18,850 nucleotides of DNA. Source: Candidatus Gastranaerophilales bacterium (GTDB lineage Bacteria; Cyanobacteriota; Vampirovibrionia; Gastranaerophilales; Gastranaerophilaceae). Position numbers and translations under genes: made by a program. The stretch covers positions 1 to 18,850 of the forward strand of contig CALVEE010000103.1 of assembly GCA_944326495.1 (NCBI GenBank). Reading direction: 5' to 3'. Numbering within the stretch: position 1 is the stretch's first letter; each line of letters begins with the position of its first letter. The notes under the pieces are model-generated. The model made no database searches. It saw only the letters and a program-made list of their open reading frames with translations, and had not been told where the DNA came from. Below are positions 1 through 6,354 of the stretch, piece after piece.

Positions 1-208
1 CCATAGAAGCGTTATCTTCTGCTACTTGATACGCGCCTATCTTTGTTGACATATTAGTCGAAATTGAATAGCCGGCAGCGTTATCCTTTGCACCGTTAAT
101 CTTAAATCCCGTTGTCATTCGCTCGATAGCTTGGTTTAAGCCGAGGGTGGAGTTGAGGAGGCTGGATTGGACGATTAAGGATGAGAGATTGGTGTTGATA
201 CTTAGCAT
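1..208 (-). CDS. Flagellin, N-terminal part (cut by window edge)
   Basis: Structural subunit of the flagellar filament, secreted through the flagellar export channel. The minus strand from the ATG at 208 reads MLSINTNLSSLIVQSSLLNS and continues through an IERMTTGFKIN segment and AKDNAAGYSIS. This is the conserved D0/D1 start of bacterial flagellins (INTN near the N-terminus, the 'SIERLSSGLRINSAKDDAAG' block). Only 69 codons are visible; the variable middle and the C-terminal D0 domain lie outside. A near-perfect Shine-Dalgarno (AAGGAGGT, about 213-220) sits 4 bases before the ATG. It is partly enclosed in a small hairpin with 226-230. The upstream DNA is a GC-rich repeat mosaic rather than a recognisable sigma-28 promoter, so the transcription start is unknown. 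Family identity is very secure; which flagellin paralogue it is cannot be told. Confidence 0.93.
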   Translation of the reverse strand, partial: MLSINTNLSSLIVQSSLLNSTLGLNQAIERMTTGFKINGAKDNAAGYSISTNMSTKIGAYQVAEDNASM

Positions 209-234
209 GTTGACCTCCTTTGGACAGGAGTTGA

Positions 235-723
235 CCCCTCTCCCGAATTTCTAAGTTTCGCAGAGCTCAACTTGAAATTCTGCCCTCTCCCACAAGGGGC
301 GAGGGGATAGGCTTGTAATTGGCAAGGAATTGTTTCCCATTTCGAACTTCCATCATTTGAAAGGAAGCGTGCGTTAAGCGTAGAGCGTTCCTTCCCTGGT
401 GAGGGAAGGTTAGGATGGGTGACTGCCCGAAAGGGGAGTGTATTAAAGGCGATAGCTTTAACTGGGGCAAGATTTGTTAGCACCCACCCCTGCCCTGTCT
501 TGAATTTGCTCCACGCTCCCGGAGTGTCGCCTTCAAGCCTAATCGGCTTGGCCGGCTCCATCCGCTCGCTATCCGGACTTACATCCGTCCGCAAATCCGC
601 TCCCTCATTAGGGAGGGAGTGAGTGCTAAGCGCAAAAAACTCCTTTCCTGTAGAAAAAATCGAGAATAAAATAGCTCTAAAATAACTACAAAAGCAAGCT
701 TCTAGACTTGCCCCTCTCCCGAA
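235..723. repeat. GC-rich hairpin/repeat mosaic upstream of flagellin
   Basis: This stretch is visibly richer in G and C than everything around it and is made of short palindromes. One stem pairs 283-291 with 297-305 (one mismatch). A perfect 8-bp stem CCTTCCCT/AGGGAAGG spans 390-409, and CTCCCT/AGGGAG spans 600-615. The 13-mer CCCCTCTCCCGAA occurs at 235-247 and again at 711-723, at the two ends of the block. Long frames run through it (for example 202-789 on the minus strand), but the peptides are proline/glycine-rich low-complexity of the kind seen when palindromic intergenic repeats are translated. I therefore treat the block as non-coding, possibly a non-autonomous mobile repeat or a cluster of them. 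No transposase or target-site duplication is evident. From 724 to 984 the DNA is ordinary AT-rich spacer, apart from a TATAAT on the minus strand at 811-816. Confidence 0.55.
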
Positions 724-984
724 AAGCATGACTACAAGCGGGTTTGAGGCAATATACATTTTCTGCTCTGCTTCTTTTGAATAAAACATACCTAATCAGT
801 TCCTTTGATTATTATACTTTATTAATTCCACATTCTCATAATTAGTAACGCTTTCTATATAGAATTTTTACAAAAATTAACATTATCTATACAGCCTAAT
901 ATTTCGTAAAAAACCCTTTTTTTAAATCCGTTTTAGGTATAAAATAGATATACTAACTGTTACAAATAAAGAAAGGATCCGTAA

Positions 985-1995
985 ATGGTGCTTGAAATGA
1001 CTTACCCGCAGCTGGAGCGTGCTGTTAATCCGACGCATGATATCAGATTGTTTTCCGGCCGTTCTAATCCTGAATTAGCACAAGAAATTGCTGATTATCT
1101 CGGAACAACTGTAGGGCCTATGGTTATTAAAAATTTTGCTGACGGGGAAATCTATGTACAAGTCAAAGAAAGCATCCGGGGAGACGATGTTTTTCTCGTT
1201 CAGCCGTTATGCAATCCGGTTAACGAAAACCTCATGGAACTTTTGATTATGATAGATGCTTTCAAAAGAGCAAGTGCTAAAACCATAACAGCAGTTATTC
1301 CTTATTACGGCTATGCCAGACAGGATAGAAAAACTTCCGGAAGAGAAGCTATAACAGCTAAGCTTGTGGCTGATTTACTGACTACAGCCGGAGCAAGCAG
1401 GGTTCTTGCTATGGATTTACATACAGGACAAATTCAAGGGTTCTTTAATATATTAGTAGACCATATTTTTGCAGCCCCAATCTTAGTCGACTATGTTAAA
1501 TCTCTCGGGCTTAATCCGGAAGAAATGGTCGCAGTTAGTCCGGATATGGGCGGAGCAAACAGAACCAGATATTTCGCAAAAAAGCTTGATTGTCCTATGG
1601 CAATTATCGACAAGCGCCGCGACAAACATAATGAAGCTATTGCAGCTCACATTATCGGGGATGTCGAAAACAAGGTATGCCTGATGTTTGACGACATTAT
1701 AGACACCGCAGGCACAATATGCGAAGCCTCTAAGCTTCTCAAAAGCAAAGGAGCCAAAGCAGTTTATGTCGGCGCCACACACGCAGTATTTTCAGGCCCA
1801 GCCATTGAAAGGCTAAAAAATGCACCTATCGAAGAATGCATTATAACCAACACAATTCCATGGCAAAAAGAAGATTTGCCTGCAAATGTGAAGCAGCTCT
1901 CTATAGCACCGCTTTTGGGACAAGCTATCTCAAGAATTCATGATGATGAATCTGTAAGTTCATTATTCGGGTTTGAAAAAGAGATGAAGGTATAG
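985..1995 (+). CDS. prs: Ribose-phosphate pyrophosphokinase (PRPP synthetase)
   Basis: Cytosolic enzyme that transfers pyrophosphate from ATP to ribose 5-phosphate, giving PRPP for purine, pyrimidine, histidine, tryptophan and NAD synthesis. Its 336 residues are slightly longer than the usual 310-320 because of an N-terminal extension before RLFSGRSNPELAQEIADYLG. Key signatures are FADGEIYVQ (51-59), the ATP-binding YYGYARQDRK (107-116), DLHTGQIQGFF (144-154), SPDMGGANR (185-193) and the PRPP loop DDIIDTAGT (236-244). The MELLIMIDAFKRAS stretch resembles cyanobacterial Prs. The ATG at 985 follows AAAGGA with a 7-base gap; an in-frame ATG at 997 is a weaker alternative. A -10-like TATAAAAT stands at 938-945 without a good -35. 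The gene stands alone, convergent with the XRE gene downstream. Confidence 0.97.
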   Translation: MVLEMTYPQLERAVNPTHDIRLFSGRSNPELAQEIADYLGTTVGPMVIKNFADGEIYVQVKESIRGDDVFLVQPLCNPVNENLMELLIMIDAFKRASAKTITAVIPYYGYARQDRKTSGREAITAKLVADLLTTAGASRVLAMDLHTGQIQGFFNILVDHIFAAPILVDYVKSLGLNPEEMVAVSPDMGGANRTRYFAKKLDCPMAIIDKRRDKHNEAIAAHIIGDVENKVCLMFDDIIDTAGTICEASKLLKSKGAKAVYVGATHAVFSGPAIERLKNAPIEECIITNTIPWQKEDLPANVKQLSIAPLLGQAISRIHDDESVSSLFGFEKEMKV

Positions 1996-2006
1996 TACCT
2001 CATCTC
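1975..2006 (-). terminator. Terminator of the XRE gene, overlapping the prs stop codon
   Basis: GAGATG plus AGGTA (1981-1986, 1988-1992) pairs with TACCT plus CATCTC (1996-2006), with one bulged A and a three-base loop that is the prs TAG stop. On the minus strand the stem is followed directly by TTTTTC (1980-1975), so it suits the regulator gene. On the plus strand the tail is only TTGTT, so it would terminate prs less well. Confidence 0.6.
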
Positions 2007-2026
2007 TTGTTAATAACCGTTTCAAA

Positions 2027-2245
2027 CTAAACTTCTCTGATAAGAGTATTCAAATCAACATTCAAAACACGGGCAATGTCAATAACCTTCAAAATAGTAG
2101 GATTAATCTTGCCTGTTTCAATCAAGCTGATTGAATTTCTTGAGATGTTTGTGAGCTCTGCGAGCTTTTCTTGAGAGATATTACGTCTTAGACGTTCACT
2201 CTTAATGTTAATTCCTAAATTTCGTAATCTATTCTTTTCTTCCAT
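2027..2245 (-). CDS. Small XRE-family (Cro/CI-type) HTH regulator
   Basis: DNA-binding protein of 72 residues that is little more than one helix-turn-helix domain. The fold signature is plain: IKSERLRRNISQEKLAELTN (helices 1-2, about residues 14-33), ISRNSISLIETGKINP (recognition helix and the E-x-G-x-x-x-P turn, about 34-49), then VIDIARVLNVDLNTLI. Stand-alone proteins of this size usually act as dimeric repressors, often of their own gene or a neighbour. The start has only a poor ribosome site (AGAG close to the ATG). An extended -10 (TGATATAAT, 2302-2310) precedes the gene. The inverted repeat TGTTG-N5-CAACA at 2311-2325 abuts it, a plausible autoregulatory operator. Its target and effector cannot be read from the sequence. 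Confidence 0.85.
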   Translation of the reverse strand: MEEKNRLRNLGINIKSERLRRNISQEKLAELTNISRNSISLIETGKINPTILKVIDIARVLNVDLNTLIREV

Positions 2246-2301
2246 AACTCTATTATTTTCTGCTATTGTTGAAGTTTTTTCTATATAGCATTTTGGTTTC
2301 T

Positions 2302-2325
2302 ATTATATCATGTTGGGCATCAACA
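2302..2325 (-). promoter_or_regulatory. Promoter with possible operator for the XRE gene
   Basis: On the minus strand TGATATAAT (2310-2302) is an extended -10. Just upstream, TGTTG (2311-2315) and CAACA (2321-2325) form a perfect 5-bp inverted repeat with a 5-base spacer, in the stretch between -35 and -10. That is a typical place for repressor binding. Which protein binds is inference. Confidence 0.45.
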
Positions 2326-2368
2326 AAAAAGAAGCCAAATTTTTACACAAATAAGGCTTCTTTTTTTT
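2325..2368. terminator. Bidirectional intrinsic terminator
   Basis: AAAAAAGAAGCC (2325-2336) pairs with GGCTTCTTTTTT (2355-2366), a 12-bp stem with an 18-base loop and runs of T on both strands (T8 on plus, T6 on minus). It separates the XRE promoter from the possible RNA at 2372-2483. A minus-strand transcript starting beyond 2400 would therefore stop before the regulator. Confidence 0.65.
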
Positions 2369-2371
2369 ATA

Positions 2372-2483
2372 TAAAGGGCAGACTCAGAGCCGCCCTTTAC
2401 CGCCTGCAACCTCTCGGAGAGTCTCATCTCCTATAAACAAGCCTCGCAGCAAGTGGGTCTTTAGCGGCAATTTTAAATTGTTT
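2372..2483 (-). ncRNA. Possible structured small RNA (unassigned)
   Basis: A GC-rich patch without an ORF in an AT-rich gap. Read on the minus strand, TTGCCGCT (near 2470) can pair with GGCGGTAA (near 2400), giving an 8-bp closing helix with G-U pairs. A CTCT/AGAG hairpin lies inside. It is followed at once by a perfect 8-bp hairpin TAAAGGGC/GCCCTTTA (2372-2399) trailed by TTTATAT, then by the terminator at 2325-2368. This looks like a short independent RNA with its own terminators. I compared it by eye with 6S, SRP RNA and common riboswitches and saw no convincing match. No clear promoter is visible, and the strand could be the other one. Confidence 0.3.
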
Positions 2484-2525
2484 ACATTAATAATATTAAA
2501 TCATTTTAAAAAGTTTTCATTAGAC

Positions 2526-2562
2526 AAACCGGCAATATTGTAAATTACAATATTGCCGGTTT
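2526..2562. terminator. Long perfect palindrome, terminator between convergent units
   Basis: The 18 bases 2526-2543 are exactly complementary to 2545-2562, making a stem topped by a few AT bases. It lies 22 bases past the stop codon of the minus-strand gene at 2584-3819. The plus-side tail is TTTTATCC and the minus-side tail TTTGTCT, so it could work in both directions, with moderate U-tracts. Confidence 0.6.
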
Positions 2563-2583
2563 TATCCATATACTGTTTGAGTT

Positions 2584-3819
2584 TTATTCTTCTTCTATAC
2601 CGCCTGCTGTTGCGCCATATTTTTTAATAGTTGCATTTAACAGATTTTCATGGTGTTTTTCTCTGTATATCTGGCATAAAAGCTTATAGGCATGCTTGTT
2701 GTAAGGATTTTGCTGTAATATTATATCAAGCTGTTCTATCGCTGAATTTGAACGCTTCATATAATAATCAATCAATGCTGGCAGAATTATCGTTTTATCA
2801 TTTGTATCAGTTGCTAATGCAATCTCTGCACAGCTTTTTGCCTTCTTAAACTCTTCTGCATCAAGATACATAACAGCAACTTCATAGTATACTTCCGATT
2901 TGCTTCTCATATCTGTTTTCATTTGAGCAACGGTCTGATATTCCTGCGCTGCTTTATCGTATTCTGCACGTTTGCGGTACTCTTCTGCGAGAGCAAGTTT
3001 TGTTTCTATATCACTTGCAGTAACTTCATCAAGGTTTTGGGTTTCATCATTTACCGGGACATTTAATGTAGCAAGAATTTCCTGCACTGTGAACAACTGT
3101 GCTTTTTCTTCCGCTGTAGGCGGTATGTTTGTTACATCCGGTACTACTGAATAAAGAAGCGCCAGTGTCTTTAAATCACGCGCGGTAATTTCCGTATTAA
3201 ATTTTATCCCGATAGGATACATAACATCGTATATGCTCGGACTCTTGCCATTCAAGCCGAGAGAACGGCCGATTTCCTGCAAGGCTGAAGAATAAAGCTG
3301 TTTTGAGTCATGATTGTTATTCTTTGCATCTGTTTTCTTAAAGATAATTGTTGAATCTATGATTGTATTACCATTAACAGAAAAAGACTGTGAACCAATT
3401 ACAGGGGTTGTGTCATCTGTATTTTTAAAATAGCATTTCATTTCAGCTTCTTCCGGAGCTTCTACAAATGTAAATCTTACAAGTCCGTCGCTTGCACGCT
3501 CCCAGGATTGGTATGCCCGCATAACAACTTCTCTGTAGTATGAAGGAAGTTCCGGACTATCCTCTATATAAACTTTCAGAGGAAATGAAGTTTTATTCCA
3601 TCTTATAATTTTTCCGTTTGATGCAACTTCTCTAAAATAACTGTCTATTACGGCAGCCTTTATAGTCTTTTCTCCCATTGATTTGTCATACCCGAGAGTA
3701 ATTGCATAAATATTTTTAAAACTAAATTCCGGAGACAGGACTTCTTGTTTTGTATTTACGCTAAGCAGCGAAACTGCTCCGGCTGCGATTAAAAGAGTAC
3801 AAATAACTATCTTTTTCAT
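2584..3819 (-). CDS. Exported matrixin-like pseudoprotease with TPR-like repeats
   Basis: Protein of 411 residues. Residues 1-21 (MKKIVICTLLIAAGAVSLLS) form a signal peptide or membrane anchor. Residues about 72-225 resemble the catalytic domain of matrixin/M10-type metalloproteases: a RWNKTSFPLKVYIED strand, YREVVMRAYQSWERAS, and a Met-turn DVMYP (198-202). The zinc site is the odd part. Where the family has HExxHxxGxxH (or xxGH), this protein reads QEIGRSLGLNGKS (181-193), so all three histidine ligands are replaced while the glutamate and glycine remain. Hydrolysis by the usual mechanism is therefore unlikely. Residues about 272-400 are helical with TPR-like repeats (EYRKRAEYDKAAQEYQ, YLDAEEFKKAKSCAEIAL). 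I infer an exported binding or scaffold protein; the partner is unknown. A TATAAT stands at 3859-3864, just beyond the terminator of the upstream gene, so it is probably transcribed alone. Confidence 0.75.
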   Translation of the reverse strand: MKKIVICTLLIAAGAVSLLSVNTKQEVLSPEFSFKNIYAITLGYDKSMGEKTIKAAVIDSYFREVASNGKIIRWNKTSFPLKVYIEDSPELPSYYREVVMRAYQSWERASDGLVRFTFVEAPEEAEMKCYFKNTDDTTPVIGSQSFSVNGNTIIDSTIIFKKTDAKNNNHDSKQLYSSALQEIGRSLGLNGKSPSIYDVMYPIGIKFNTEITARDLKTLALLYSVVPDVTNIPPTAEEKAQLFTVQEILATLNVPVNDETQNLDEVTASDIETKLALAEEYRKRAEYDKAAQEYQTVAQMKTDMRSKSEVYYEVAVMYLDAEEFKKAKSCAEIALATDTNDKTIILPALIDYYMKRSNSAIEQLDIILQQNPYNKHAYKLLCQIYREKHHENLLNATIKKYGATAGGIEEE

Positions 3820-3868
3820 TTTTCAGGATACCTCTTATCTTATCTTTATCTACATTCAATTATACACT

Positions 3869-3896
3869 AAAAAACGCAAAAATTTAAATTTTTGCG
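3869..3896 (-). terminator. Terminator of the 3884-4309 gene
   Basis: CGCAAAAATTT (3875-3885) and AAATTTTTGCG (3886-3896) form a perfect palindrome. On the minus strand it is followed by TTTTTT (3874-3869). It includes the stop codon of the gene, so the message ends almost at the last codon. Confidence 0.7.
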
Positions 3897-4309
3897 CTTA
3901 CAAAGCTGTTGTTTTTCCCAATCAGAAAAGATGTGATGGAATACGTTCTAAGTGCTGTATAAAGGCCTATAGCAGAGCTGCTTGTAAGCCCCCTTTCTTT
4001 CATTATGCTAATAAAATCTTTTGCAGAAACCGAATTATTGTTATTAATTCCATTCCCGAGAAGGCTGTTCAGCATAGAAGGCAGTCTGTTTGAAGAATAA
4101 TTCCCGTAAAGAGCATTCATGGCAGTTCTGTATGTATTTAAGTCAGTGTATTCTTCAAGCGTAATATCATACCTGCCGTCTCTTAAATCTTGCAGAGTCT
4201 GCTTATCCAGTACAGCCGGCAAGTCTTTCAGTTGATTATTTATATTCTCCAGTCTGTCTAAAGATACGGCAGACGAAGAAGCGGTTGTAACACTTTCTAT
4301 CGACGACAT
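3884..4309 (-). CDS. Hypothetical small soluble protein
   Basis: A 141-residue protein that I do not recognise. There is no signal peptide or membrane segment. The start is Ser/Thr-rich (MSSIESVTTASSSAVSLDRL), followed by helical stretches (QTLQDLRDGRYDITLEEYTDLNTYRTAMNAL is predicted helix-turn-helix-like only in the loosest sense), an Asn-rich linker (GNGINNNNS, about 90-98) and KDFISIMKERGLTSSSAIGLYTALRTY. The frame stays open to a TTG at 4327, but I choose the ATG at 4309. AAAAGGG lies 8 bases before it, and the predicted transcription start (about 4323) would fall inside or downstream of the TTG. A good promoter (TTGTAA-17-TATAAT) and a terminator bracket it as a one-gene unit. Function unknown. 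Confidence 0.7.
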   Translation of the reverse strand: MSSIESVTTASSSAVSLDRLENINNQLKDLPAVLDKQTLQDLRDGRYDITLEEYTDLNTYRTAMNALYGNYSSNRLPSMLNSLLGNGINNNNSVSAKDFISIMKERGLTSSSAIGLYTALRTYSITSFLIGKNNSFVSAKI

Positions 4310-4329
4310 ATTCCTAACCCTTTTCAATT

Positions 4330-4358
4330 ATTATACACTATTTTAAATAATTTTACAA
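4330..4358 (-). promoter_or_regulatory. Promoter of the 3884-4309 gene
   Basis: On the minus strand TTGTAA (4358-4353), a 17-base spacer and TATAAT (4335-4330). The context TAGTGTATAAT recurs upstream of the next minus-strand gene (TATAAT at 3859-3864). Its position rules out translation from the TTG at 4327. Confidence 0.6.
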
Positions 4359-4370
4359 TTCTTACCATAC

Positions 4371-4399
4371 TTGAAACTTTAATGATTTTAAGTTAAACT
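4371..4399 (+). promoter_or_regulatory. Promoter of the 4420-7987 operon
   Basis: TTGAAA (4371-4376), a 17-base spacer and TAAACT (4394-4399). The predicted start lies near 4406, leaving a 14-base leader that carries AAGGAGG. It is back to back with the minus-strand promoter at 4330-4358. Confidence 0.45.
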
Positions 4400-4419
4400 T
4401 TATTCATTAAGGAGGATTT

Positions 4420-4542
4420 ATGCACGAATACGTATTCAAGATGAAAAAAGGCGATATTGAAATCGAATTAAAATCCGATGATTTGGAATTTGTTGAAGAA
4501 CAGCTTAACAAGTGGCGTGAAGAGCTTTTGCAGGATAAATAA
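4420..4542 (+). CDS. 40-residue microprotein related to the next gene's N-terminus
   Basis: The ATG at 4420 follows a very strong ribosome site (AAGGAGG, 5-base gap) and opens a 40-codon frame ending in TAA at 4540-4542. It starts MHEYVFKMKKGDIEIELKSD and goes on with DLEFVEEQLNKWREELLQDK. It aligns over almost its full length with the first 38 residues of the next protein (MSVYSFKIKKGKYELSLSTS, then DKELVTEQFALWVR): Y/F-K-KKG, alternating hydrophobics, and a helix with EQ-x5-W. It is probably a strand-strand-helix domain on its own, perhaps pairing with the copy in the larger protein. It lies 2 bases before the next ATG, so the two are very likely co-translated. The reading frame is strongly supported; the function is unknown. 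Confidence 0.75.
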   Translation: MHEYVFKMKKGDIEIELKSDDLEFVEEQLNKWREELLQDK

Positions 4543-4544
4543 TT

Positions 4545-5267
4545 ATGTCTGTATATTCATTTAAGATTAAAAAAGGCAAGTATGAATTATCTTTATCAAC
4601 CTCTGATAAAGAACTCGTTACAGAACAGTTTGCTCTCTGGGTAAGAAGCGCATCTGATTATGTTCAAAAGCATAAAGTCCAGCAGTGCAAAGATATGGTG
4701 AGTGCTCAAATTAAAAACGAAAAAGAAATCACGCAGAGAAAAATTGATGAGCAGCTGCAGAGAATGCCAAAGCCCGAGCCTGTTGAAGAAGCTCCTGTTA
4801 AGACAGAAGAAGATAAAAGTAAAAATCTTGATATCTTTTATGCACCTCCGATAGAAGGCGAGACTTCCGGACAGACTATTAATGAAACGCAACAGGGCGT
4901 TTTTGATAATATTCTTGAAAATTCAATGAATAAGCCGCAGACTGAGCTTTCATTTAAACCAAGTCCTTCTATAAAGAAAGACAGCGCATTTTTGAATTAC
5001 ATAAGTGCTAGAAAAGTGGAGAGAAAAATTGATTATCTGCTTCTTACTGCATATTATTTTACACAGTATGAGCAGAAGCCGAGATTTACGCTCAAACAGC
5101 TTAATGCTAAATTAATGCAGAACATTGCGGTAATCATTGACCATAGTGTTTTACAGGAAGCTATCAACAGAGATTATATTGAATGCCTCCCTGATTTAAC
5201 CGGTCTTGTCGGGGCTTCTGAATACCGCCTGACAGCTTACGGGGAGAAAGTGATTTTAGATGAATAA
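4545..5267 (+). CDS. Hypothetical protein: N-terminal microprotein-like domain plus C-terminal winged-helix-like domain
   Basis: 240 residues, cytosolic by composition. Three parts are visible. Residues 1-40 are a second copy of the domain that makes up the preceding microprotein. Residues about 41-145 are a charged, low-complexity linker (QKHKVQQCKDMVSAQIKNEK, then a Pro/Glu-rich EPVEEAPVKTEEDKS). Residues about 148-240 form a compact domain: KVERKIDYLLLTAYYFTQYE, RFTLKQLNAKL, VLQEAINRDYIECLPD, then SEYRLTAYGEKVI. The order helix-helix-helix-strand-strand ending in Y-L-T-x-x-G is typical of winged-helix folds, so nucleic-acid or protein binding is possible. The last codons overlap the mnmA start (ATGAATAA) by 8 bases, so it is coupled to mnmA. 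Specific function unknown. Confidence 0.7.
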   Translation: MSVYSFKIKKGKYELSLSTSDKELVTEQFALWVRSASDYVQKHKVQQCKDMVSAQIKNEKEITQRKIDEQLQRMPKPEPVEEAPVKTEEDKSKNLDIFYAPPIEGETSGQTINETQQGVFDNILENSMNKPQTELSFKPSPSIKKDSAFLNYISARKVERKIDYLLLTAYYFTQYEQKPRFTLKQLNAKLMQNIAVIIDHSVLQEAINRDYIECLPDLTGLVGASEYRLTAYGEKVILDE

Positions 5268-6297
5268 AACTGTTGCGGTTGCTTTATCCGGCGGGTTAGA
5301 TAGCAGCGTTACAGCTCTTTTATTAAAAAAAGAAGGGTATAATGTTATTGGTGTAACGGCAAAGACTGCTGATTCTCCCGAAGCGGAACTTGTTGTTAAA
5401 AACGCAAAAGCCGCTGCGGATAAGTTAGAAATCCCGTTTTACTCCTTTGATACTGTGGAAGTATTTAATAATAGGGTTATTAAATATTTTGAAAACTCAT
5501 ATAAATCCGGAGAGACTCCAAACCCTTGCATTATGTGCAACAAGTTTATTAAATGGGGAGTTTTGTTTGATTATGCAATAAATGAGCTCGGTGCGGATTT
5601 ATTCGCAACCGGACATTATGCAAATATTAGAGAGACTGATGGTATATACAAGCTTTTTCCGGCATCTGATGAGCATAAAGACCAGCTGTATTTTCTTTTT
5701 GCACTTAATCAGGAGCAGTTGAAACGAACAGTTTTCCCGCTTTGTTCATTAAAAAAAGATGAGGTAAGAAAAATTGCGGAAGATAATAATCTGCCGAGCA
5801 AATCCGCAAAAGAAAGTCAGGATATATGTTTCATAAAAGCTCCTATGACTGCTAAAAAGTACTTAAACAACCTATTCGAGCCAAGATGCGGAGTGTTTAT
5901 TGAAAAACGTACAGGGAAAAAACTCGGAGTTCATGAAGGTTTCTGGCAATATACAATAGGACAGAGAAAGGGGATTGGGCTTGCTGCGCCTGAAGCTTTA
6001 TATGTTACGGAAATTGATGCTGCAAATAATATCGTTTATGTGGGATATAAAGAAGAATTATTTTCATCAACTCTCAAGTTGAAAAATGTAAATTGGAGCT
6101 ATCCTGTAAGGAACAAAATTTTTAAAGCTTTAGTAAAAATAAGATATAATATGAAAGCAGTTACTACTGATATAGAAATTTTGCAAGAGTCTGTTAATAT
6201 TAATTTTACAGAGCCCGTTTCTGCCATTTCAAAAGGGCAGGCATGTGTTCTTTATGATATAAATGACGGGCACTTGCTGGGCGGAGGATTTATTTAA
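5260..6297 (+). CDS. mnmA: tRNA-specific 2-thiouridylase MnmA
   Basis: Cytosolic enzyme that adenylates U34 of the tRNAs for Lys, Glu and Gln and replaces its 2-oxygen with sulfur relayed from a cysteine desulfurase. The 345 residues are in the family range. The PP-loop ATPase motif is SGGLDSS (10-16, usually SGGVDSS). The catalytic cysteines are C93 in NPCIMCNKFIKWG and C190 in ESQDICFI; GHYAN (118-122) and IGQRKGIG (233-240) are also diagnostic. The stretch after GVTAKT is shorter and less canonical than in E. coli (no GLFMKNW-like run), a variant also seen in some other phyla. The start overlaps the upstream gene by 8 bases; murA follows after a 57-base gap with its own promoter. Confidence 0.95.
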   Translation: MNKTVAVALSGGLDSSVTALLLKKEGYNVIGVTAKTADSPEAELVVKNAKAAADKLEIPFYSFDTVEVFNNRVIKYFENSYKSGETPNPCIMCNKFIKWGVLFDYAINELGADLFATGHYANIRETDGIYKLFPASDEHKDQLYFLFALNQEQLKRTVFPLCSLKKDEVRKIAEDNNLPSKSAKESQDICFIKAPMTAKKYLNNLFEPRCGVFIEKRTGKKLGVHEGFWQYTIGQRKGIGLAAPEALYVTEIDAANNIVYVGYKEELFSSTLKLKNVNWSYPVRNKIFKALVKIRYNMKAVTTDIEILQESVNINFTEPVSAISKGQACVLYDINDGHLLGGGFI

Positions 6298-6311
6298 TTT
6301 ATATCTTTACA

Positions 6312-6323
6312 TTTTGTTATAAT
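6312..6323 (+). promoter_or_regulatory. Extended -10 promoter for murA
   Basis: TTTTGTTATAAT ends at 6323. TG at 6315-6316, one base, then TATAAT (6318-6323) is the extended -10 form, and the same 12 bases occur before the gene at 10031. Predicted start near 6330. A second TATAAT at 6335-6340 is too close to the ribosome site to serve well. Confidence 0.45.
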
Positions 6324-6354
6324 AATTGTATGATTATAATAGATTGGAGGAATT

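Noticed and set aside
339..360. tRNA T-loop-like GTTCGAAA in the repeat block
   Set aside because: The flanking bases do not pair and no acceptor or anticodon arm is present.
202..789. 195-codon minus-strand frame upstream of flagellin
   Set aside because: It runs through the GC-rich hairpins and the flagellin ribosome site, and its peptide looks like translated palindromic repeats. A TATAAT and a weak ribosome site before it are not enough.
1483..1782. Antisense frame inside prs
   Set aside because: Shadow of a well-conserved gene; no ribosome site and no recognisable product.
4310..4327. TTG start for the small protein at 3884-4309
   Set aside because: It lies at or before the predicted transcription start and has no ribosome site.
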